A stretch of 64,000 nt of DNA from FW021-bin31 sp964478125 (GTDB lineage Bacteria; Bacteroidota; Bacteroidia; Chitinophagales; Chitinophagaceae), in NCBI GenBank assembly GCA_964478125.1, contig CAYZGR010000009.1, forward strand, positions 3,877-67,876. Reading direction: 5' to 3'. Numbering within the stretch: the stretch's first letter is position 1; every line of letters starts with the position of its first letter. The notes beneath the pieces were generated by a model. The model made no database searches, had not been told where the DNA came from, and saw nothing but the letters and a program-made list of their open reading frames with translations. The position numbers and the translations under genes were made by a program. Shown here one piece after another: positions 1 through 7,796 of the stretch.

Positions 1-1851
1 TTTGGCGATCACCTGGATCTGACGGTACGGGGAGATATCTATTCTTACGGCAGCTGGGGACTGACCTTGAATCCCAGGTATTATAAACGTTACCACTACA
101 GCGGTTCTTTCATGCTGAGCGTAAATTCCACGCGCTTTGGGGATCCTCAAACGCCGGATTTTACCAAATCCAGGGATTTCCGGGTGACATGGTCGCACAG
201 CATGGACAGTAAAGCGCATCCGGGAGTTACCTTTTCGGCCAGTGTGAATGCAGGTACTTCTACTTATAATTATTATAATGTGACAGATGCCCAAACCCGT
301 TTGAACAACCTCCTGAATTCTTCTATTGCTTTTTCAAAGAACTGGCAGGGGACTCCCTTTAATCTGACGCTGAGCGCCAACCATAGCCAAAATACCAGTA
401 CGCGACAGGTCAATATTACATTGCCGTCCATGTCTTTTAACATGAATACCATTTATCCGTTTCAACCGAAGGATTTTGTGGGAACGCCCAAGTGGTATCA
501 AAAGATAGGTATTGGTTATTCCCTCAACTTGCGTAACTCTGTAGATTTCATAGATACTACTTTTCTAAAACCGGGGTTTTTTGAAAAATTCAAGACCGGC
601 ATCCAGCATCAGGTGCCTATTTCCTTATCCCTTCCCGCTTTTAAGTTTCTGACTATTTCTCCCAGCGTAAGCTATACCGAACGTTGGTATACCAAAAAGC
701 GTGCTTTAGACTTTGATCGCAAGCTGAACAGGCTGGATACCACTACCCAGTTTGGTTTTTATACGGCAAGAGAAATTACGACCGGGCTCTCGCTCAGCTC
801 TTCGGTTTATGGAATGTTTCAGTTCAATAAAAAAAATAAAGAGGCAAAGATACAGGCCATTCGTCATGTGATGCGGCCGAGTATCAGTCTGAGCTACAAA
901 CCGGATTTGAATAAAGGGAATTATTATAGCGTGCGGGTGGATACTTCCAGTATGGTTCCCTGGCAACGTTTCTCCTACTTTGATAATATCGGATACGGCC
1001 CCTTTTCCGAAGGAAAATTTGGAGGGATTTCGTTTAGTTTAGACAACAATCTGGAAATGAAAGTCCATAGTGATAAAGATACCACGAATGGAGGGATCAA
1101 GAAAGTGAAACTTATCGAGGGTTTTGGAATAACCGGTTCTTATAACCTCGTGGCAGATTCGTTCAAGCTATCTCCCTTCTCATTATACGCGCGTACCACT
1201 TTATTTAAAAAGGTAAACATATCTGCCAACGGAACTATTGATCCTTATGTACATGATGCGCATGGCCGACGGATAGATAAATACGTCTGGCAGAATGGAA
1301 AGGCCAGTATCGGTTCGCTTACCAACGGGTCTGTCAGCCTGAGCACTTCTTTCCAGTCTAAGCAGGGCAAGAAAAAAGAGCAAAACCCTGATGAAGAAAA
1401 TCCATTGACAGATAGCGAAAACCCCTTGTCCCGTACGCAGGAAGAGATGCGGCGTAAAAGGGAAAATCCGGGCGATTATGTAGATTTTGACATTCCCTGG
1501 TCCGTTAATCTATCTTACAGTCTAAATTTTAACAAGACCCGTACCCCCGATTACAAGAGGGACACCACGATCTTTGTGCAATCGCTCAATTTCAGCGGAG
1601 ACTTCAGTCTGTCGCCAAAGTGGAAGATCGGATTGAGCAGTGGGTTTGATTTTATACATAAAAAACTTACGTATTCAACTATTAACATTACCCGTGATCT
1701 TCATTGTTGGCGTTTGTCCATCAATGTAGTTCCTATGGGATTTTATAAGTCTTTCAGCATTACCATCAGCCCTACTTCGGGCCTTTTGCATGATCTCCGG
1801 ATCAATCGCACCCGGCAGTTCTATGATGTATTTGACCGGAACCGAAGGTGA
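1..1851 (+). CDS. lptD: LPS assembly outer-membrane protein LptD, C-terminal part (5' truncated)
   Basis: The reading frame is open from base 1, so the gene begins upstream of the window. About 616 residues are visible. They are rich in alternating aromatic and polar beta-strands (many short S/N/T-rich strands with Y/F/W), as in a large outer-membrane barrel, and resemble the Bacteroidota LptD-like proteins. A charged, low-complexity insert (Q/K/E/N-rich, about bases 1370-1470) probably is a surface loop. LptD with LptE puts lipopolysaccharide into the outer leaflet of the outer membrane. The N-terminal jellyroll domain and signal peptide are outside the window, so the call rests on the barrel only. 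Another large barrel family is possible. Confidence 0.72.
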   Translation, partial: FGDHLDLTVRGDIYSYGSWGLTLNPRYYKRYHYSGSFMLSVNSTRFGDPQTPDFTKSRDFRVTWSHSMDSKAHPGVTFSASVNAGTSTYNYYNVTDAQTRLNNLLNSSIAFSKNWQGTPFNLTLSANHSQNTSTRQVNITLPSMSFNMNTIYPFQPKDFVGTPKWYQKIGIGYSLNLRNSVDFIDTTFLKPGFFEKFKTGIQHQVPISLSLPAFKFLTISPSVSYTERWYTKKRALDFDRKLNRLDTTTQFGFYTAREITTGLSLSSSVYGMFQFNKKNKEAKIQAIRHVMRPSISLSYKPDLNKGNYYSVRVDTSSMVPWQRFSYFDNIGYGPFSEGKFGGISFSLDNNLEMKVHSDKDTTNGGIKKVKLIEGFGITGSYNLVADSFKLSPFSLYARTTLFKKVNISANGTIDPYVHDAHGRRIDKYVWQNGKASIGSLTNGSVSLSTSFQSKQGKKKEQNPDEENPLTDSENPLSRTQEEMRRKRENPGDYVDFDIPWSVNLSYSLNFNKTRTPDYKRDTTIFVQSLNFSGDFSLSPKWKIGLSSGFDFIHKKLTYSTINITRDLHCWRLSINVVPMGFYKSFSITISPTSGLLHDLRINRTRQFYDVFDRNRR

Positions 1852-2114
1852 ACCGGCGGCAATCAAGCGGTATTTGATGACTTGTTTAACGGTTGATGCG
1901 GCTTTAAATCAGGTAAATGCAGAATAGAAAATGCTGTTGCCCACGTCCCTCCCAACTTAGGAAAGACCGGTTAAAGAGATGAGGAATGAAGTTGCAGCGT
2001 AAAGAAATAAAATACAGCCTTCAAACAGCAGTATATACAACAACTGTAGGAATAAGTACCTATCTTCAACCCTTTAATCCAACGGGCCTTATTGTAAAAA
2101 GATACGAGTAAAAA
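1852..2114. other. Intergenic region, nothing recognised
   Basis: This spacer separates two converging genes (lptD and the acyltransferase). I see no tRNA-like cloverleaf, no clear terminator hairpin with a T run, and no convincing small ORF in it. Confidence 0.5.
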
Positions 2115-2858
2115 CTACTTGCTGTGTGCTTCATAGTATTCCGACATCATTCGAAAGATCTTTTCTTTAAGTACAGGCACATCCTTCATGGTCAGGCCTT
2201 CTACGGAAACCGGTTCGAGGAAATGCATGGGAACGGGGTAGGGCAGGGCAAAGAATTTTTTACCTGATGGCAGTATTTTCCCGGTATTGAACAGCAGGGA
2301 AGGAATGATCGGTTTTTGCATTTCTATGGCCAGTGCAAAAGCGCCGTCATGAAAAGATTTTAGCGGGGCGTCGGTTTTGTTTCGGGTTCCTTCAGGGTAG
2401 AGGATCAGATGCATCCCCCTGGCTAAGGTCTCTTTCATCTTTTCCATACTTTCGGCACGGCTGCGGGCGTTCTTTCGATTGACCAAAATGGAACCGCTGC
2501 GATAAACTAACCCAAAAACAGGAATATGTGCGAGTTCTTCCTTGGCCAGGGTTTTGCTGGCTCCCGGAACGCTCGGTGTGGAGACCAGGATATCGAATAG
2601 CGCATTGTGATTGCAGACGACAATATAGTTTTGGCCTTTTCTGAAATGGTTTCTTCCTTTAAGGGTCACCCGGCAAAATACCATGGGCATCAATATGCCC
2701 ATCCATACGCGATATCCTTTTAGGATAGCTGTCGTCTTTTTTACCTCATCTTTTATGGTATAGTGGAAGAAAGCTGTTGGAATAGCCACTAATAACAGGG
2801 TAATGGCAAAACAAAGCATTAACCAAAAAGCATATAACCTTCCTAGAATATTTTTCAT
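2115..2858 (-). CDS. plsC: 1-acyl-sn-glycerol-3-phosphate acyltransferase (PlsC family)
   Basis: Transfers an acyl chain to lysophosphatidic acid, making phosphatidic acid at the inner membrane. An N-terminal hydrophobic segment (about residues 8-30) anchors it. The acyltransferase HX4D motif is present as NHNALFD, and the second motif as YPEGTRNK, so both active-site blocks are intact. The 247-residue length is normal. The ATG at 2858 is preferred. An upstream ATG at 2906 adds 16 residues and would run into the upstream gene. It is the last gene of a minus-strand run with the two YeeE/YedE genes, 16 bp downstream of the second. Confidence 0.9.
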   Translation of the reverse strand: MKNILGRLYAFWLMLCFAITLLLVAIPTAFFHYTIKDEVKKTTAILKGYRVWMGILMPMVFCRVTLKGRNHFRKGQNYIVVCNHNALFDILVSTPSVPGASKTLAKEELAHIPVFGLVYRSGSILVNRKNARSRAESMEKMKETLARGMHLILYPEGTRNKTDAPLKSFHDGAFALAIEMQKPIIPSLLFNTGKILPSGKKFFALPYPVPMHFLEPVSVEGLTMKDVPVLKEKIFRMMSEYYEAHSK

Positions 2859-2874
2859 AATGAGGGCATTCTTT

Positions 2875-3285
2875 TTAATGAGGCAGTCTGTTACGGAAAC
2901 GTGCATACACCCAGGTTCCCAGGATCGCGCTTAATAGGGAGATGATAATTACGGTAAATCCCGCTCCGACCTGGGCAAACAAGGGTCCCGGGCAGGCGCC
3001 GGTCAGCGCCCAACCCAGTCCGAAGATAAAGCCGCCAATAACATATCCTTTATGGAATTTCTTTTTTGGAATGATAATGGGAACGCCGTCAAGCGATTTG
3101 ATATTGAATTTTTTGAGAATTTGGATACTGATGATGCCCACGGGAATGGCGGTCATAAAAATACCATACATCTGAAATCCCTGGAAGCGAAACATTTCCT
3201 GAATGCGAAACCAGGATATGGCTTCACTTTTAGTCAGGATAATGCCAAATATAATACCTGCGATTAAATATTTAATATTTTTCAT
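2875..3285 (-). CDS. YeeE/YedE-family membrane protein, half-size (DUF6691 type)
   Basis: A 136-residue, four-helix membrane protein with the family motif GACPGP near residue 97. It is the small partner of the next gene upstream, and together they equal one full-length YeeE/YedE (TsuA-like) protein. Family members import thiosulfate or related sulfur compounds by passing them along conserved cysteines. Cys98 of GACPGP is the visible candidate here. The gene starts 10 bp after the end of the partner, so the two are almost certainly co-transcribed. The substrate is inferred from the family. Confidence 0.85.
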   Translation of the reverse strand: MKNIKYLIAGIIFGIILTKSEAISWFRIQEMFRFQGFQMYGIFMTAIPVGIISIQILKKFNIKSLDGVPIIIPKKKFHKGYVIGGFIFGLGWALTGACPGPLFAQVGAGFTVIIISLLSAILGTWVYARFRNRLPH

Positions 3286-3295
3286 CTTTTTTTCT

Positions 3296-3868
3296 TTACA
3301 GTTGAAGTATAAAAGGGAGAATAAAAAAAGTGCAAATGATTCCCCCGATAAAGAAGGAGATCACCGCGATGAGCGAGGGCCATTGTAAGGCAGACAAGCC
3401 CATAATGCCGTGCCCGGACGTGCACCCGCCTGCATATCGTGTCCCAAAACCTACCATGAAGCCGCCTCCTATCATGATCAGTATGCCTTTCAGAGACAAC
3501 AGGTTGTTCCAGTTAAAAAGGTCATGAGGAAGAAGCCCCCCGGAGGTTCCTACTCCCATTTGATGCAGGTCGCGGACTGTAGCGGCAGAGACTGCCACGG
3601 GCAGCGGGTCCTTGAAAATCAACCCGGCAATACAACCGCCGATTAAAATTCCACCTACGAAAAAGAGGTTCCAACTTTCTTTTTTCCAATCGTAATGTAA
3701 AAAATCAATATGGGCAGGAGCACAGGCGGCGCAGATATGGCGCAAGGAGGAAGAAACCCCTAATTTTTTGTTCCCTAAGATCAGTAAGGTGGGTACGATC
3801 AGTCCGATTAACGGTCCGCCAATATACCAGGGCCAGGGTTGTGAAAACCCGTTTAAAAAGGTGTTCAT
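3296..3868 (-). CDS. YeeE/YedE-family thiosulfate-type transporter, other half
   Basis: About 190 residues with several membrane helices. It carries SLRHICAACAP near the N-terminus and GTRYAGGCTSGHGIMG near the C-terminus, both diagnostic of the YeeE/YedE family. The Cys in GGCTSGHG is the presumed sulfur relay site. With the adjacent 136-residue protein it makes a split transporter. ATG at 3868 is chosen, because the longer reading (3910) starts inside a TACCTTTG promoter element. Sulfur-compound uptake fits with cobA (siroheme) and cysH elsewhere in the window, but that link is inference. Confidence 0.86.
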   Translation of the reverse strand: MNTFLNGFSQPWPWYIGGPLIGLIVPTLLILGNKKLGVSSSLRHICAACAPAHIDFLHYDWKKESWNLFFVGGILIGGCIAGLIFKDPLPVAVSAATVRDLHQMGVGTSGGLLPHDLFNWNNLLSLKGILIMIGGGFMVGFGTRYAGGCTSGHGIMGLSALQWPSLIAVISFFIGGIICTFFILPFILQL

Positions 3869-3909
3869 TTTATTGGTTATTTGAAAATTTAAATTTTGAT
3901 ATAGGAACA

Positions 3910-3917
3910 CAAAGGTA
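3910..3917 (-). promoter_or_regulatory. -7 promoter element (TACCTTTG) for the YeeE/YedE-plsC run
   Basis: Read on the minus strand this is a perfect TAnnTTTG. Transcription would begin near 3903, leaving a leader of about 35 nt before the ATG at 3868. It lies back-to-back with the trmN6 element. I see no clear -33 TTG at the usual distance. Confidence 0.55.
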
Positions 3918-3937
3918 TATACAAAACAAATAGGGTG

Positions 3938-3945
3938 TATTTTTG
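3938..3945 (+). promoter_or_regulatory. -7 promoter element (TATTTTTG) for trmN6
   Basis: A perfect TAnnTTTG match just upstream of the first residues conserved in TrmN6. A start about 7 nt downstream would fall near 3952, a few bases before the TTG at 3955. This suggests a very short or absent leader. Confidence 0.5.
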
Positions 3946-3954
3946 CAGAAAAGC

Positions 3955-4674
3955 TTGCCCCGTTCTTATTTTCAATTCAAAAAATTCAGAATAGTACAGG
4001 ATCGCTGTGCTATGAAGGTTTGTACGGATGCCTGTATCCAGGGCGCCCTTGCAGCCAGGACGCTCGCAGTCAAAAAACCTAAAACCGCATTGGATATAGG
4101 AGCAGGAACCGGCCTGCTGAGCCTTATGCTGGCTCAGAATATGAGATTTAACCGCCAGCATGCTATTGAGATCAATGAAGCAGCGGCTGAACAGGCAAGG
4201 GAAAATATAGCAGCTTCGTCCTTTAAAGATCGGATCCGTCTTTTCCAGGGAGATGTACGCGCTTTCACTTTTCAGCAGGAATATGAATTTATCATTTCAA
4301 ACCCGCCTTTTTATGAAAACGCCTTGAAGAGCCCTTCGGATATAAAAAATACGGCCATGCATGCCAGCCATCTGACCTATGTAGAACTTGTTAACCGGAT
4401 TTCTGATTTGCTTACATCCGCGGGGAGTTGCTGCATTATGGTTCCCCATGCCTCGATGCATTCTTTTGTAGCCATAGCCCGTTCGAGAAAACTTTATCCG
4501 TCCGAAATATGGAAGATCCGGCAAACGGAAAAACATTCCTTTTTTCGTGCCGTCTTGTTTTTCAAAAGAACAGAGCAAACTCCTTTGTTCCGGAAATTGA
4601 TGATAAAGGGGGCCGATGGACGATACAGCAGCGAATTTGAGGATTTACTGCGCCCTTACTACTTGTTTTTATAA
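3955..4674 (+). CDS. trmN6: tRNA1(Val) (adenine(37)-N6)-methyltransferase
   Basis: A SAM-dependent methyltransferase that modifies A37 of tRNA-Val. Visible are the family N-terminus (YFQFKKF, then QDRCAMKVCTDAC), SAM motif I (LDIGAGTGLLSL) and the catalytic NPPFY of N6-adenine methyltransferases. There is no ATG before the conserved N-terminus. The first one (M in CAMKV) would remove conserved sequence. The start is therefore TTG at 3955, or TTG at 3943, which lies inside the promoter element. The 3' end overlaps the convergent phosphatase gene by 6 bp. Confidence 0.88.
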   Translation: MPRSYFQFKKFRIVQDRCAMKVCTDACIQGALAARTLAVKKPKTALDIGAGTGLLSLMLAQNMRFNRQHAIEINEAAAEQARENIAASSFKDRIRLFQGDVRAFTFQQEYEFIISNPPFYENALKSPSDIKNTAMHASHLTYVELVNRISDLLTSAGSCCIMVPHASMHSFVAIARSRKLYPSEIWKIRQTEKHSFFRAVLFFKRTEQTPLFRKLMIKGADGRYSSEFEDLLRPYYLFL

Positions 4675-5325
4675 AAGGGCATTCAGACATGCATCCGTAA
4701 AATCATTTAGTGATGCCAGTTTCAGATCCGCCAGTGCATAACGAGGATCAGAAAAGTTAGGTTTCTCGGGGACTGCTACTACTTTCATCTTCGCAGCTTT
4801 GGCGGCTATCAGGCCCGTGATTGAATCTTCAAAAACCAGGCATTTCAGCGGAGCGGTATCCAGCTCTTTTGCACAGGATAAGTAGACGGAGGGATGCGGT
4901 TTTCCATAATCCTGATGTTCTCCGGAATGCAATGCATCAAAATAATCGGCCAGGTTAAAGTGATCCAATACCGTATGAATTACAGACATGGGAGAGGAGG
5001 AAGCCAGTCCCATTTTTAAATTTTTTTCCTTAAAAAAGTCTAAAATACAAGGCACCCCTTTCATCAGCTGTCCTTTTTGTTTAATCTTCCGGATAACGGT
5101 TTCCAGGATCTCCTCTTCTATCTGTTTGTTGGATTTTCCTTCCCACTTCAGCATGCTGTGCCAATATTCTACGACCTCGCTGGTCCGCATGCCGGTCGTT
5201 TTGATATATTCTTCCGGCTCCATACGAATATGCATGCCTTCAAAAACTGCTGCCATTGCTTCTCTCCACAGCGGTTCGCTGTCTACCAGAAGTCCGTCCA
5301 TGTCAAAAATAACGGTTTCTATCAT
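4669..5325 (-). CDS. HAD-family sugar-phosphate phosphatase (HxpB/YniC-like)
   Basis: A 218-residue HAD subfamily IA hydrolase. Motif I is DMDGLLVDSEP (nucleophile and acid/base Asp at residues 8 and 10), motif II is ASSSP, the lysine is in GKPHP, and motif III is FEDSITG. The small helical cap lies between motifs I and II. The closest characterised relatives dephosphorylate 2-deoxyglucose-6-phosphate or hexitol phosphates, but beta-phosphoglucomutase-like activity cannot be ruled out. It converges on trmN6 with a 6-bp overlap. Confidence 0.85.
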   Translation of the reverse strand: MIETVIFDMDGLLVDSEPLWREAMAAVFEGMHIRMEPEEYIKTTGMRTSEVVEYWHSMLKWEGKSNKQIEEEILETVIRKIKQKGQLMKGVPCILDFFKEKNLKMGLASSSPMSVIHTVLDHFNLADYFDALHSGEHQDYGKPHPSVYLSCAKELDTAPLKCLVFEDSITGLIAAKAAKMKVVAVPEKPNFSDPRYALADLKLASLNDFTDACLNALL

Positions 5326-5377
5326 CGTTCTTTAAAAAATTTACGCCTGTGCTTTCCAAAAAATGAGGGCTTTTCTA

Positions 5378-5407
5378 TTGTCAGAATAAAATTAGATTCT
5401 ATATTTG
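5378..5407 (+). promoter_or_regulatory. cobA promoter (-33 TTG, 19-bp spacer, -7 TATATTTG)
   Basis: TTG at 5378-5380 and TATATTTG at 5400-5407 match both parts of the Bacteroidota sigma-A consensus at the right spacing. Transcription should start near 5414, giving an unusually long leader of about 92 nt before the ATG at 5507. Confidence 0.65.
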
Positions 5408-5409
5408 CA

Positions 5410-5460
5410 TTAGTATACTAATTCTATAGACTATATACCATTATATCATTTGATGATATA
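5410..5460 (+). promoter_or_regulatory. Palindrome cluster in the cobA leader (operator candidates)
   Basis: Three perfect dyads lie in 51 bp: TTAGTATACTAA (5410-5421, over the predicted transcription start), TCTATAGA (5423-5430), and TATATCAT-ttg-ATGATATA (5442-5460, 8-bp arms). They could bind a dimeric regulator or, for the last one, form an RNA hairpin. The position over the start site favours repressor binding. No regulator can be named from sequence. Confidence 0.45.
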
Positions 5461-5506
5461 TAGATAACAAAGCCAACCTAAAAGGTGCAAAGGTAATCAT
5501 TAAACA

Positions 5507-6316
5507 ATGGCAACAACTTTTAACACACGAACGGTTACCCCGGGATTGACCCTGGTAGGGGTGGGGCCGGGAGATCCGGAATTACTCACTTTAAAAGCCA
5601 TTAAGGCTTTGAAAAATGCAAATGTGGTTTTGTATGATGCATTGATCCATCCGGAGATCCTGGAATATGCTTCTCCTAAAGCCCTCAAAAGGTTTGTGGG
5701 AGACCGGGCCGGTCTTTGTTCTTATTCTCAGGAAGACATTAATGAAATGATCGTAAATTATGCCTTCACTTACGGGCAGGTGGTCCGTCTGAAAGGCGGC
5801 GATCCTTTCGTATTTGGCAGGGGCTACGAAGAAATGCTTTATGCGGAGCGCTTTGATATCAAGACTACCGTGGTCCCGGGTATTACAAGCGCTACCGCTT
5901 TACCGGCATTGAAGAAGATCCCTTTGACTACCCGGGAACATAATGAGAGTTTCTGGGTATTGACCGGAACGACGGCAACGCAGGAATTATCCAACGATAT
6001 TTTTCTGGCTGCTCAAACGAAAGCTACTGCCGTCATATTGATGGGATTAAAAAAATTGGCAGAGATAGTCGAAATATATAAAGAAGCAGGCAAAGCCCAT
6101 CTGCCTGTCGCTATTATCATTAATGGCAGCCTGCCGGATGAGCATTTTATTACCGGCCTTATTGATGATATTGAATCCAGGGTAAACCGCGAGTGTCTGC
6201 ATGGTCAGGCGCTTATTGTGGTGGGAGAAGCGATTCGCTATTATCTGGATAAAAAAGAAAAAGCCGGTTACAGGTCAAATCTGATCCCCTGGGCCAGGGG
6301 GATCTCGGTAGAATAA
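5507..6316 (+). CDS. cobA: Uroporphyrinogen-III C-methyltransferase (SUMT)
   Basis: Adds two SAM-derived methyl groups to uroporphyrinogen III to make precorrin-2, for siroheme (sulfite and nitrite reductase cofactor) or cobalamin. The tetrapyrrole-methylase fold is plain: VGVGPGDPELLTLKA at the N-terminus, LKGGDPFVFGRG in the middle, VVPGITSA after it, and a late GEAIRYY. At 269 residues it is a stand-alone SUMT without the CysG dehydrogenase/chelatase part. It has its own promoter with a palindrome-rich leader. The last 49 bp overlap the convergent aldehyde dehydrogenase gene. Confidence 0.93.
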   Translation: MATTFNTRTVTPGLTLVGVGPGDPELLTLKAIKALKNANVVLYDALIHPEILEYASPKALKRFVGDRAGLCSYSQEDINEMIVNYAFTYGQVVRLKGGDPFVFGRGYEEMLYAERFDIKTTVVPGITSATALPALKKIPLTTREHNESFWVLTGTTATQELSNDIFLAAQTKATAVILMGLKKLAEIVEIYKEAGKAHLPVAIIINGSLPDEHFITGLIDDIESRVNRECLHGQALIVVGEAIRYYLDKKEKAGYRSNLIPWARGISVE

Positions 6317-7791
6317 TTAATGGTATTGGTTTGCCTGCGCATGTATCCTTTCCAGGCATCCGAACCCGATTCCCTACCGCCTCCCGTTTCCTTTTCTCCT
6401 CCAAAAGCGCCTCCTATTTCTGCACCACTGGTGCCTATGTTGATATTGGCAATTCCGCAGTCGGAACCCTTAACGGAAAGGAACTGCTCGGCTTCTCTGA
6501 GGTTTAAAGTCATCATTGCAGAGGACAAGCCCTGTGGAACGCCGTTTTGCAAGGCAATAGCTTCTTCCAGGGTCTTGTATTTGATCAAATAGAGGATAGG
6601 CGCGAAGGTTTCAGTTCTTACGATCTGATAATCATTGTCTACTTCGGCTATAGCGGGTTTTACATAACAGCCGCTTTCATATCCTTCTCCGGTCAGTACG
6701 CCTCCCGGCACGACCCATTTACCCCCTTCCTTTTCAATCTCATTCAAAGCATTGCTATACATTTCCACTGCTGCTTTATCAATCAGGGGGCCGATATGAT
6801 TCTTTTCATCCAACGGGTTGCCTATGCGCAGTTGTTTATAAGCATGCGCCAGTTTTTCTTTAAAGGTATCATAGATGCTTTCCTGGATGATCAACCTCCG
6901 GGTACTCGTACACCGCTGCCCGGCAGTTCCTACAGCGCCAAAAATAGATCCTGTTAAAGCGGTATTCAGGTCTGCATTTTCCGTAATGATGATGGCATTA
7001 TTTCCGCCCAGTTCCAATATGGATCTTCCTAATCGCGCAGCCACTGCCGCCGCTACAGCTTTCCCCATACGAGTGGAACCGGTTGCAGACAAAAGAGGCA
7101 TACGGGTATCGTTTGCCATCCATTCTCCTACATTTGCCGCTCCTACAACGAGGTTACAGATCCCTTCCGGCATGTGGTTCCTTTTTAGAACGGCCGCTAC
7201 TATTTTTTGGCAGGCGATGGCGCATAACGGAACTTTCTCAGAAGGTTTCCATATAAGGGTATCTCCACAGACCAATGCAATAAAGGCATTCCAGCTCCAT
7301 ACGGAGACCGGGAAATTAAAAGCGGAGATAATACCGGTTACTCCCAGCGGATGCCATTGTTCATACATCCGGTGTTGGGGACGCTCGCTATGCATGGTCA
7401 ATCCATGCAACTCGCGGGACATCCCTACCGCCAGGTCGCTGATGTCGATCATTTCCTGTACTTCCCCCAGACCTTCCTGAAGGCTCTTACCCATTTCATA
7501 GGATACCAGGCGGCCCAGCGCTTCTTTTTTATCACGAAGCGCCATACCGATCTGGCGTACGATCTCTCCCCGTTGGGGAGCGGGAATATTGCGCCAGAAT
7601 AAAAATGCCTTATGAGCCGTTTCTACAACCTTATCATAATCTTCCCTGGAGGGCATAGATACGGCTGCCAGTTCTTTCCCATCTACCGGAGAACGGGAAG
7701 TTACGGATCCTCCCGTAGGCTTTAACCATTTTTCTCCCGTAGAAACCCCGCTGTTTTCTTTTTCGATCGAAAGATTTTCCAAAATTTCCAT
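6268..7791 (-). CDS. Aldehyde dehydrogenase, ALDH7 (alpha-aminoadipic semialdehyde dehydrogenase-like)
   Basis: A 507-residue NAD(P)-dependent aldehyde dehydrogenase. It shows the general-base Glu in ILELGGNNAII and the catalytic Cys in GTAGQRCTSTRRLI. The latter is typical of the ALDH7A1/AmaB branch, which oxidises alpha-aminoadipate semialdehyde in lysine breakdown. It is the last gene of the minus-strand pantothenate run, 5 bp after panB, but nothing connects it chemically to pantothenate. The 3' end overlaps cobA by 49 bp. The subfamily call is good; the exact substrate is inferred. Confidence 0.87.
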   Translation of the reverse strand: MEILENLSIEKENSGVSTGEKWLKPTGGSVTSRSPVDGKELAAVSMPSREDYDKVVETAHKAFLFWRNIPAPQRGEIVRQIGMALRDKKEALGRLVSYEMGKSLQEGLGEVQEMIDISDLAVGMSRELHGLTMHSERPQHRMYEQWHPLGVTGIISAFNFPVSVWSWNAFIALVCGDTLIWKPSEKVPLCAIACQKIVAAVLKRNHMPEGICNLVVGAANVGEWMANDTRMPLLSATGSTRMGKAVAAAVAARLGRSILELGGNNAIIITENADLNTALTGSIFGAVGTAGQRCTSTRRLIIQESIYDTFKEKLAHAYKQLRIGNPLDEKNHIGPLIDKAAVEMYSNALNEIEKEGGKWVVPGGVLTGEGYESGCYVKPAIAEVDNDYQIVRTETFAPILYLIKYKTLEEAIALQNGVPQGLSSAMMTLNLREAEQFLSVKGSDCGIANINIGTSGAEIGGAFGGEKETGGGRESGSDAWKGYMRRQTNTINYSTEIPLAQGIRFDL

Positions 7792-7796
7792 ACCAC

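Noticed and set aside
706..966. Minus-strand ORF inside lptD
   Set aside because: It lies wholly within the conserved LptD frame, and its protein shows no recognisable domain. It is a shadow reading.
2942..3646. Several plus-strand ORFs over the YeeE/YedE genes
   Set aside because: The minus-strand proteins carry diagnostic family motifs across the same bases. The plus-strand readings are short, mutually overlapping and featureless.
6320..7602. Overlapping plus-strand ORFs up to 201 residues within the aldehyde dehydrogenase gene
   Set aside because: They are antisense to an intact ALDH frame with all catalytic motifs, and have no start signals or domains.
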